The notes under the pieces were generated by a model. It ran no database searches. It had not been told where the DNA came from and saw only the letters and a list, made by a program, of their open reading frames with translations. A stretch of 64,000 nt of DNA from Symbiodinium natans (Eukaryota; Sar; Dinophyceae; Suessiales; Symbiodiniaceae), in the NCBI GenBank assembly GCA_905221605.1, contig CAJNDS010002679.1, positions 608,501 to 672,500 on the forward strand. The letters are read 5' to 3'. Shown here in pieces: positions 50,700 to 59,158 of the stretch; the first letter of the stretch is position 1, and each line of letters starts with the position of its first letter. The position numbers and the translations under genes are program-made.

Positions 50700-51250
50700 G
50701 GCTGGTTTAGGGTTTTGGGTATGGTGGGCCCTTGTACGCGGGGAGCGCCAGCGGGGCCGGGAATACGCGACAGACCCCAAACCCGAAGCCCCTGAAGTCC
50801 TTGCAGCCTTAGAGCAATCACCCAATAGCCGTAAAGCACCCCAAGCCTTAACCTCTAGAACCCTCAGCCCTATCCCCTAAATCCAACCAAATCCCTGGGA
50901 CGCAATGTATTAACCTAGAACCCTAAGCACTAAACCCTCAACCCCAGAACCCTGAATCCTCAACCCGAACCCCAAAACTCCACACCTTTCCTGTGTTTCT
51001 TGGCTACTCCCTTTTTTGGTTCCAGGGGTGAAGACTCGTACCATACACCGAATATGGCCCTTATACTACTTGTTCTTAGTAGCTGAGTACACAACCTTTA
51101 ACCTTTTGGGGTATATACAATCCTACCAGAATTGAGAGTTAACCTGTTTTGGGCCAGGGAACTCAGCAACTAGGTTTTGGCGTCCAAGGTACAGTCCCTT
51201 TGTTTGGCAGGTTTCTGGAGCTGCCGGTCGAAAAGGCCGAGCCTGACTCA
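50700..51250. other. Unassigned sequence
   Basis: Scattered degenerate repeat units and a T-rich unique stretch (50990-51210). No gene seen. Confidence 0.35.
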
Positions 51251-51254
51251 GCGC

Positions 51255-51330
51255 TAAACCCTAAACCTTAAACACTAAACCCTAAACCCGAAACCCTAAA
51301 CCCTAAACCCTAAACCCTAAACCCTAACAA
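51255..51330. repeat. Telomere-like repeats, C-rich
   Basis: CCCTAAA array, followed by degenerate G-rich repeats to about 51540. Confidence 0.92.
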
Positions 51331-52029
51331 GGGGTTTAGGGTTCCAGGGTTCTAGGGTTCTGGGGTTCCAGCAGAGTTCTGGGGTTTAGTCTTTGGTTTG
51401 GGGTTTCAAGTTGACGGTTTGGGGTTTAGTGTCTGGGGTCGGGGGTTTGGGTTTCCGGGAGTAAGTTGGGTTTAGGGTTTGGGGTTTGGGATGTGGGGTT
51501 TAGGGTTTGGGGTTTGGAGTTCAGGTTTTAGGCTTTAGGTGTGAGCTACTCTAGGATCCTTCGGGCGGACGTGTTGGGTTCAGGGTGTGGGCACCTGAAC
51601 CGTAGACCTTCAGGTGTGCTTTGAGGCCTTCAGGGTTTGAGGGTTCAGGGCCGGCAAAGCTGTCCGAAACCCTAAACCCTAAACCCTAAATCCCAAACCT
51701 GAACCCCTAAATTACCAAACGCTAAACCCTAAACCTAAACCCCCGGTGAAGCTTATCGGGTTGGGGCTTTGAGGGCGTATGGAAGGCGCCAAAAACCCTA
51801 TGAGGTGGTGGGATTTTAAGGGTCTCAGGGGTTGCGCCAGGAGCTTCTTAGTAGGGGCCTTCGGCTGTCGAATTAAGCTTCAACCCGAAACCCTGAACCC
51901 TATAAAACCCTAAAGCCTAAACTTTTAAACCCTGAACCCTAAACCCTTAGCTTGGGCTTAGAGCTCCGCTCACAAGCTCAGCACTTCTGGGGTTGAGGGT
52001 TTAGAGTTCCGTGTTCACGGTTCTACTAT

Positions 52030-52147
52030 ATGGGTCGGTTTAGGGTTTAGGGTTTAGGGTTTATGGTTTAGGGTTTAGGGTTTAGGGTTTAGGGTTTAAG
52101 GCTTCGGGTTTAGAGCTTAGGGTTTGGGGTTTGGGGTTTAGGGTTTA
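52030..52147. repeat. Telomere-like repeats, G-rich
   Basis: TTTAGGG array ending directly at the DNMT fragment. Confidence 0.94.
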
Positions 52148-52395
52148 GTGGCTTTGACAGAGCAGCACTTCTCAACATGCATGGACTGCTCGATCCGCTA
52201 CCATGGTGGTGACTGCATCTGTGCTGACGTTGACGGCGACGTTTCGGGCAGCCCGTGTCAGCCGTGGTCTCGGGTCGGCAAACGTAAAGGCTGGGCAGAC
52301 GAACGGTCTCTCGTGTTCCTGGCATGGTGCGTTTTTGTAAAGCGAAAGCCCCCAACCTGGTCGTCCACGAGAACGTGCTCGGCTTCGACGATTGA
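52148..52395 (+). pseudogene. Broken C5-cytosine methyltransferase (DNMT) fragment
   Basis: In the frame from 52148, DVSGSPCQPWSRVGKRKGW matches motif IV of C5-cytosine methyltransferases; its catalytic Cys codon is at 52256-52258. It continues with DERSLVFLAW, the helix after motif IV. The matching motif VI, VVHENVLGFDD (Glu-Asn-Val at 52369-52377), is in the -1 frame. A one-base loss near the A/C-rich run at about 52340-52352 therefore separates the two motifs. Fewer than 85 residues remain of an enzyme usually longer than 300. Telomere-like arrays sit on both sides. It could be a relic exon or a decayed retrocopy. It is distinct in sequence from the methyltransferase-like domains in the two copia elements. 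Confidence 0.72.
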
Positions 52396-52442
52396 GCGAC
52401 ACAGGAGAGACAGGCTCATGGCGTCGGCCAGTGGGGAAGCCA

Positions 52443-52520
52443 AAGCCCTAAACCCTAAACCCTAAGCCCTAAGCCCTAAGCCCTAAGCCCTAAACCCTAA
52501 ACCCTAAACCCTAAACCCTA
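52443..52520. repeat. Telomere-like repeats, C-rich with CCCTAAG variants
   Basis: CCCTAAA and CCCTAAG units directly after the DNMT fragment. Confidence 0.94.
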
Positions 52521-52609
52521 AGCTGATAGGCTATGTAATACAGGGCGTAGGGCTTAGTACTGCCTACCCACCCCTAGAGATCCTGATTCCAAGGCCGAAA
52601 GTGTCGGGT

Positions 52610-52830
52610 TTCGGGGTCTAGGGGTTTAGGGGGTTCAGGGGTTTTGGGTTGGGTTTATGGGGTTTGGGGGGTTTAGGGGGTTTAGGGGGGTCTAGGGGGT
52701 TTGGGGGGTTTAGGGTGTTTAGGGGGTTTACCCCGGTTCAAGGGGTTCAAGGGGGTTTAGAGGGTTTAGGGAGTTGAGGGGGTTTGGGAGGTTTAGGGGG
52801 GTTAGGGGGTTTAGGAGAGTTTCAAGACAG
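52610..52830. repeat. G-rich repeats, TTTAGGGGG variant
   Basis: GGGGGTTTAGGGGG-type units with a longer G run than the standard repeat. Confidence 0.88.
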
Positions 52831-52922
52831 GCTGGCGGCCGGCGTCGCCGACTCCTTGCGCAGCTGGGCGAGAACACCAAGCAGATGGAGACTTGCCTCA
52901 GCCCTAAACCCGAAACCCTAAA

Positions 52923-52927
52923 CCCTA
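52923..52927. repeat. Candidate target-site duplication, element 2, left
   Basis: CCCTA, matching 62724-62728. Because the target is itself a CCCTAAA array, chance identity cannot be excluded. Confidence 0.5.
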
Positions 52928-53156
52928 TACGGGGGGCAACCGAAGGAGGACAGGGAACAAAACAGTCAACCCCAACAGAAGCCCTTAATACCCCTGGAAC
53001 AACCAACAACCGAACAACAAGACCCCAAACCAAGGGCACACTTTTTACGAAACCTTTGACCGCTTTGGTCATGGCTTGAGCCAAAGATTACCGGGTTCAT
53101 TGACCCTTCAACTTCCAATACCAACTCCTTTCTACAATACCAATTGCAGCTCCGCA
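52928..53156 (-). repeat. 3' LTR of copia element 2
   Basis: A 229-bp direct repeat of 62495-62723 with three mismatches. On the - strand it starts TGCGGAGC and ends CCCCCCGTA. It contains TTTGGCTCAAG (53085-53075), identical to the 3' end of the dinoflagellate spliced leader. Confidence 0.92.
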
Positions 53157-53164
53157 CTCCCCCT
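53157..53164 (-). promoter_or_regulatory. Polypurine tract of element 2
   Basis: On the - strand AGGGGGAG directly precedes the TGCGG that starts the 3' LTR. Confidence 0.75.
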
Positions 53165-53341
53165 GTCCTAGGATTTCCTAGGACACATTGGAGGTGCAGA
53201 TCTTTGGCCAAAAACCGCCATTTAGGCAGCAGCCAGCTGCTTGAAATGCACATTATGGTTTAACGTCATCCAGGACGAACCTTCAGCTCATTGGCTGAAT
53301 CCTTTACCATTGAGGATTTCTTCACCTCGCACATGGAAAAT

Positions 53342-56300
53342 TCACGTTCCAGCGGCTCGTTCCTCACCAAGGAACTCAGCATTCACCACCCAGCCATCCT
53401 TGAGGCAATGCTTACAAAGCGTCTTAGCTCTGAGCTGTGAATATCGCAGAACATCACAATCACTGCTTGCGTGCATACAGTTCCCACCCACTGTTGTATA
53501 CAAAGTGGCACTCGCAGGAATAACCACCGCTTTCTTTATCCACAGCCATTTATACAGCCGTCGAAAGAGGCACCATGCCAGTTCCCAGAGTATAATTGCT
53601 GCCACCAAATATGCAACAAGGTCTGAATTGTTGACAACCATTTCAATACCTTGAGCCAGAACCATCACCGTAGACGTGTTGGCGACCTTGCACACCCCTT
53701 CTTCTGAGCAAAAGAATCCAGCCGTGGACACTTCTTCGCCACCAATTGCCATCCCTTGCAGAGATGCAGCCACCATCATGACCGCCATTGCAAGCGAGGC
53801 TTTTTTCAAGTCAGTCCCTTGTACCAACAGTCGGAGACCCCAAAGTGCCTTTTGCTTTGCATACACCTGTCCACTCATCAATTTGGTCAACAGGTCAGCG
53901 ATCATATACTCACCGCGAAGATGCGCTATCACCATATAACCACGGTCCACCAGAGACCTGACACCGGCTGCTCGAATTCTCAGGTGTCTTGTCCTCCAGC
54001 TTCCAGCAGGATATTGAATGATCGAGCACGTTGAGACCGAATCTGTATACAGCACTTTTTGCAGCGATTCTTCACCTGTTCCAACCAAAGCGGCAATTAT
54101 AGGGGTGCACGACTGAATCATCGTTGCTCCCTCTATGGACGCATGTAATTCAGCTTCAGCTGTACTTAAAGCCACCGTTGATTGTCTTTGTGTTGCCCAC
54201 ATCACTGGACAGTCACCCCACACCACCACCGCTCCTGAGTGGCTCTTTTCGTTTTCACCTGCTGCAAAGCTGGCATCCGCGTAGGACTCCACCACCTTAA
54301 CGCCTCGTCCATAACGCAACACCTCATTTCTTTCTTTTTCGCATGTTGCGATTGCTCCGAACGTCAAGCCTAACGTTGGAGTTGCAGCAAGGTATCGGAA
54401 AACCTCCTCAGCCTTTTTAACCACAAATCGCGGCCTTCGGGATGTCCACAAAGACAACTGGCTCGTGCAGAACGCCAAATCAGGTCGAGTTTTGATTGCC
54501 ACCCAGAGGAACTCCCCTACGGCACCTTGAGCCGCTCGCAAGGAAGGAATATCCACCTCCTCTTCTTCACCTGGAGTTTCTTTCACCATTGGCAGGTTAC
54601 TCCCTTTTCCAGTTTCATCGATCTGATACCCTCGTCGGTTCAGCAAATCTCTCACAAAGTCCTCCTGGTTGAGAAAGAAGCTGCCATTTCGATACCAGAT
54701 TTGGACACCTAAAAACTTCAGGAATCCATCACCGCAGCCTGGACCACAGAACTCGGGTTCAGAAGTTTTCCACTCCTTCCTAATCTGTTCCAAGGCCTCC
54801 CGGAGCACTGTCATAGTCCCAGCCATCAAAAAATCATCCACCGAAAGACCCATTGTCCCTACCAACTTGCTTGTACCTTCCAGCTTCTCTTGCGCCATAA
54901 TAAGGAACAGACTTGGGTCTGCATTGGACCTCTGAAAGCTCATTGCTTGTCCATCCTTTGACACCCAAGACATCCCTTGAAGACGTTGGTCTCGCCACTC
55001 CACCCATGCTGCAGGACTTTCGGCCAAACCGTACAAGGCCTTCCTCACAATCCACCGCTCCTCTTTTGTGCAAAGACCCAATTTCACCGCCGCCCTTGGG
55101 GGCTGCACCACCACCAAACGCCCTTCTCTTTGCGCCCTATTCATCGGCGCCGTCAGAAAAGCTTTGGAAATGTCTAAGCCAGCGATGATCCACACCATAT
55201 ATGCTGCGTGCCTCACTTGACACCTGAATGTAGTTGAATCTAAACCTGGAGCGTACAACGAGTGACGACTGAGTGACCTCGGCCCTTCATATTCTGTAGC
55301 TGCCGTTGACGAAATGAAGTTTCCACATGCACAGATACGGGCACGTCGCCTCCCTGTCCCTTGCTTCCGGGTAAACACCACCAGACTGGGAACGTACTCA
55401 ATCACCGGTGCATTAGGCTCTTCCGCCAATTTGTCCAGCTTTTCTTGAGTTGTTGGTTCCACCACCTCCAACTCTTTCACCAAAGACGTCACCTCGTCCG
55501 ACAATGATTCCCTCCACTTTTCCAGCTCTTGCATGGCTTCTTGTGTAGGGATTGTTTTTGTTTGCAGGAACTCAACCTCCTCTGCTGCCTCAAGCGCGGT
55601 ATTTTCTTGTACCATTTGCTGAACTTGAGCTGCTTTGACCAAAAACTTCGAGAGCTGTTCCTCAGCCCTTTTTGCTTTAACCAGCCATTCTCTAGTCTCT
55701 GATCCTTTTTCTCCATTCGACTCATTGGCCGATCCATGGAACTCGTCCAAAACGCAACATTCCTGTTCAGCAATTAGGCGTCGAATACTCAAATGCTCCT
55801 CTAGAGCCCATTGATGCGCTTCGAACACAGCGTAGTCGACTTCCTCTGCAAGGTCGTCCAGCGAGGTCTCTTTCAACGTCATTTTTAACCATTTCCTTTT
55901 TTCACCTTCTTCAGCTTGTGGTTCCGGAAGAGGAAACTTGCATTGGAGAAGATAGCACCTATCCTTGTAGCTCAAACGCTCCATAAAAACAGGTGTGTAC
56001 CCTGTCAAGGATACCCTGTTCCCTTTCCAAGGCATAGGACCATGCAGTTTTCTCGGAAAGAACGACATGAAGTTCCAGTGGATATCGACCAATTTTCCAG
56101 GTAGGACTTTCTTCCCATAAGATTGCTCCACCACTTCAGCTCCTTCCTCTAAAACCTTTTCGTCCTCAACCCACAGCTGACCATCTTTATAGTCACCAAA
56201 GCCACACACATAATTGCAGCAATGTTTTTCATTGTGACTATCCCTATGCAATGACACCGGAGCATTGCACGAGATCTGAAGAGCAGAAAATTTGGCTTCA

Positions 56301-59158
56301 GGATTGTGGTGCCTCACGAATGATGCCAAATAACGACATAGCCATGGTCTTCGATGAGTCTCTTTTGTGATACCACACACTCCGCCATGAGTATAGTGGC
56401 CCAACACCAGAGCTCGCGTACTTGTACACCAATTGTTGATACCACCTCTTCGATTCACCCTCTTTGGGTATACAATCCCTTCCAAAAGCTCCTCACAGTC
56501 CACGTAATCATACATAGACCTTTCATACATTGACTTGGCTTTTTGCTCTTCCTTTTCCAACTGTGTTCCATCCTCAGCAGTCTCACTTTTGCAGACCAAA
56601 TAAGCATTTTCATGAGGAGAACAGCAAGTCGGCCAATACTCATCACCAGGAACATTGTCCTCGACATCTGCATTTTCTTCCAGCTCCCCCAGACCCTGCA
56701 TGTCATCCTCGAAAATTTCTAAAGGCGGACTCTCCCCCCGCTTGCGAAGCAAGCGCAAGGAGCCCACATGACCACGCAGTGAAGAGGCCGGGCTTTTTTC
56801 ATTTAACCGATGACGAACTGGAGGATCGCGAGGCGGAGGTAAAGGAGGACCTTCCTCATCAGCGAACCGAAGCGCCGGTTTTTTCCCCTTGAGACGATGC
56901 TCTGGAGGAGAAGGCTCCTGTTCTTCTACCACCCCTTCCAGCTCCAAGTCAGGCGGTTCCTTTATATTGGAAAAAATCGTAGTGCAGGGAAATAACACCA
57001 GTTCATCCGGATCTTTTGCAGTCCCTTGAGCTTCCACCCAATAACCACCAGGTAGGTCATCGCATGGACCCAAAAGAAGTGCAGGCTGCGTACGATCGAC
57101 CCATTGCCGACCTTTCTTTGTTCCATCCGGACCCAGCAACTCCCACGGACGACGTTTAACTTGAATCTGAGCACCAAAGGGAAGCAATGCCTTAGGATTT
57201 AACCCCAACTCCCTTTCAGCTTTCTGCCACCGTAACATTGACCAATGGCGAGCAGCCAGTGCCCAGTACGCCGGTCCGAGTCGCGCCTCCTTTAAGAGCG
57301 ACCTGACACCACGTTTGAATAAACCCACACATGCTTCAGCGCGCCCATTTGTTTGCGGGACTCCAGGATCACCAGTGGTCCTATATATCAGACGAGTTTC
57401 GCAAAAGGACCGGAAGCGTGCATTGACAAACTCCCCCGCTCGATCTGAGTGGATTCTCAACACCGGATACCCATGTCTCTGCAAGCGCACCATCATTCTT
57501 TGAACTGCCGATAAAACAGTTGTTTGCTGTTTGTCCACAATCGGCTCCACCATAACGAAGTTGATCATACGAACCGGTTGGGTCAAGTGGTCCTTCAGTT
57601 CCTTCCAGGATTTTTCAGAAGCTTGAATTTTCAACACCTCTGCCTCCAGAACTGGCGCAGGTTCCACCGGTGCAGAGTCTTCCTCCTCGAAGTTAGCGAC
57701 TGCATCGCCTAACCATTCTCCAACACCAGCACCATCATCTACCACCTGATCTTCCACCTCATCCGCATCTTCCTCCTTTTCTGGAGGGCGACCCACATTG
57801 GGATCCAACATTGGAAATTGATACACACCAATAACAGCGTGTCGTGGCTTCTGCTGGTGAGCATCCTTTGAAAACTTGTATGGACCCGCTAAGTCCAATG
57901 ATAAAGTGTAAGCATCCCCATGCTTTCGCCTCAAATGGCGACGCTCTTTTCCAGCAGCAGACACACAGATTTGACAATCACGTCTGAAGGGAATATGCCC
58001 CCTTAGGCAATGGTCACGGAAGGCACGCTCCTCAGCTGTCAACCTCCGTAACGTTCCTTCTCGTTCTTCCTTTTTTGACACCATAGCTGCCCGTTCAGCA
58101 TCGCTCTCATGCAACCATTGTGCCAACCTGTGACGTATTCTTTTAACCAATCCAAACGCCCATCGCGCCCATATAGAGGATTGTCCCATACGCTCTTCCA
58201 GGGTAGAAGCGAATGTTGCTGACCACGGAACAACCACGCGAACTTGTTCTAACGATTCCCATAGTTCCATATCAGACACCAGGAAAGTCGTAGGTTTCAC
58301 CAGAGCATGTCCCAACGCTCCTTGATCAAAGTGTGCAGCGTACATTCCATAACGCTCACAAAAGCTTTTCACCTCTGGCCAACTCCAGAAGGTAGGACTT
58401 GAGAGCCCTTCCTGAGAACCATCCACCAGATCCTCAGCACTCAAGACCGTTTTGCCGTTCTGAGAGAAATCTTTCCCTATGAGTTCAGGGTCCCCAGGGC
58501 TTTCCATGCCAAAAAAGACAGAACTCCCATTGATGACTTCAGCAGTTCCACACCTTGAATGCACTGCCACGTCATATAGGAAAAGCATCTTCAGAAGTAA
58601 AACACCATCCTTTTGAGCTAATTCTTGATGTGGCCAAGGAAGACTTTTTAACCCCAACCGTTCAGGCCCACAGCGTCGGCGTAATACAGGTGGACCACCG
58701 TCTTCACCTCTCAACCTTGACACTGTCCTGCATGGAGGTCCTCCCACCACAGCAACCACCTTTCCTTCAGCCGCCAGATGCAGAAGATACTTCCAGACGC
58801 TCGAATTATGTAGGTCACCGCCTTTTGTCAAATCCAGCTCCAGTACCTCCACATCCCGACTGGGAAAATGCCATTTTTGTTTTCCTGAAAATAGGTGTAC
58901 CACCACCCTTTTTGCTCGTGCCAGCCGTCTCCTTTTATGACGGTTGAAAGGCAACGCTGCAATATCTCCACGTGGCAACAGCTCCATCAGCATATTTTCT
59001 GGTATATCCCCATAATACCACCGAAGAAATCTCCAGCATGCCTGGACGAACTCCTCCTCATTCGCTGACGCTGTCCGCGCTGCGCTTTGCAACGACGTTT
59101 TTACGGACACCCTTGAACCATACGTGCCACCTTCAAAGCTTGCTTTGGTGAGCACCAA
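53342..59158 (-). CDS. pol: Pol polyprotein: methyltransferase-like, integrase, 2OG-Fe(II) dioxygenase-like, RT, RNase H, membrane tail (element 2)
   Basis: 1,938 residues numbered from the first open TTG codon (59158); no ATG is expected because it lies in the -1 frame to gag with 58 bp overlap. Methyltransferase-like: HLFSG 88-92, GGPPC with C143, MESP with E219. Integrase: H383, H388, C395, C398; D422, D572, E608 (D-D-35-E). Dioxygenase-like: H971, D973, H1039, R1048. Reverse transcriptase: D1329 and SVDD 1439-1442 (Ser for the usual Tyr). RNase H: D1628, E1668, D1706, D1755. Tail: hydrophobic segments at about 1787-1805 and 1846-1866, then a possible His/Cys zinc site (NCMHASSDC...CKHC, 1893-1918). 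The frame is uninterrupted. Confidence 0.9.
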   Translation of the reverse strand: MVLTKASFEGGTYGSRVSVKTSLQSAARTASANEEEFVQACWRFLRWYYGDIPENMLMELLPRGDIAALPFNRHKRRRLARAKRVVVHLFSGKQKWHFPSRDVEVLELDLTKGGDLHNSSVWKYLLHLAAEGKVVAVVGGPPCRTVSRLRGEDGGPPVLRRRCGPERLGLKSLPWPHQELAQKDGVLLLKMLFLYDVAVHSRCGTAEVINGSSVFFGMESPGDPELIGKDFSQNGKTVLSAEDLVDGSQEGLSSPTFWSWPEVKSFCERYGMYAAHFDQGALGHALVKPTTFLVSDMELWESLEQVRVVVPWSATFASTLEERMGQSSIWARWAFGLVKRIRHRLAQWLHESDAERAAMVSKKEEREGTLRRLTAEERAFRDHCLRGHIPFRRDCQICVSAAGKERRHLRRKHGDAYTLSLDLAGPYKFSKDAHQQKPRHAVIGVYQFPMLDPNVGRPPEKEEDADEVEDQVVDDGAGVGEWLGDAVANFEEEDSAPVEPAPVLEAEVLKIQASEKSWKELKDHLTQPVRMINFVMVEPIVDKQQTTVLSAVQRMMVRLQRHGYPVLRIHSDRAGEFVNARFRSFCETRLIYRTTGDPGVPQTNGRAEACVGLFKRGVRSLLKEARLGPAYWALAARHWSMLRWQKAERELGLNPKALLPFGAQIQVKRRPWELLGPDGTKKGRQWVDRTQPALLLGPCDDLPGGYWVEAQGTAKDPDELVLFPCTTIFSNIKEPPDLELEGVVEEQEPSPPEHRLKGKKPALRFADEEGPPLPPPRDPPVRHRLNEKSPASSLRGHVGSLRLLRKRGESPPLEIFEDDMQGLGELEENADVEDNVPGDEYWPTCCSPHENAYLVCKSETAEDGTQLEKEEQKAKSMYERSMYDYVDCEELLEGIVYPKRVNRRGGINNWCTSTRALVLGHYTHGGVCGITKETHRRPWLCRYLASFVRHHNPEAKFSALQISCNAPVSLHRDSHNEKHCCNYVCGFGDYKDGQLWVEDEKVLEEGAEVVEQSYGKKVLPGKLVDIHWNFMSFFPRKLHGPMPWKGNRVSLTGYTPVFMERLSYKDRCYLLQCKFPLPEPQAEEGEKRKWLKMTLKETSLDDLAEEVDYAVFEAHQWALEEHLSIRRLIAEQECCVLDEFHGSANESNGEKGSETREWLVKAKRAEEQLSKFLVKAAQVQQMVQENTALEAAEEVEFLQTKTIPTQEAMQELEKWRESLSDEVTSLVKELEVVEPTTQEKLDKLAEEPNAPVIEYVPSLVVFTRKQGTGRRRARICACGNFISSTAATEYEGPRSLSRHSLYAPGLDSTTFRCQVRHAAYMVWIIAGLDISKAFLTAPMNRAQREGRLVVVQPPRAAVKLGLCTKEERWIVRKALYGLAESPAAWVEWRDQRLQGMSWVSKDGQAMSFQRSNADPSLFLIMAQEKLEGTSKLVGTMGLSVDDFLMAGTMTVLREALEQIRKEWKTSEPEFCGPGCGDGFLKFLGVQIWYRNGSFFLNQEDFVRDLLNRRGYQIDETGKGSNLPMVKETPGEEEEVDIPSLRAAQGAVGEFLWVAIKTRPDLAFCTSQLSLWTSRRPRFVVKKAEEVFRYLAATPTLGLTFGAIATCEKERNEVLRYGRGVKVVESYADASFAAGENEKSHSGAVVVWGDCPVMWATQRQSTVALSTAEAELHASIEGATMIQSCTPIIAALVGTGEESLQKVLYTDSVSTCSIIQYPAGSWRTRHLRIRAAGVRSLVDRGYMVIAHLRGEYMIADLLTKLMSGQVYAKQKALWGLRLLVQGTDLKKASLAMAVMMVAASLQGMAIGGEEVSTAGFFCSEEGVCKVANTSTVMVLAQGIEMVVNNSDLVAYLVAAIILWELAWCLFRRLYKWLWIKKAVVIPASATLYTTVGGNCMHASSDCDVLRYSQLRAKTLCKHCLKDGWVVNAEFLGEERAAGT

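Noticed and set aside
59101-59158. A canonical slippery heptamer between gag and pol of element 2
   Set aside because: The frame relation is -1, but no canonical heptamer is present in the gag frame of the overlap.
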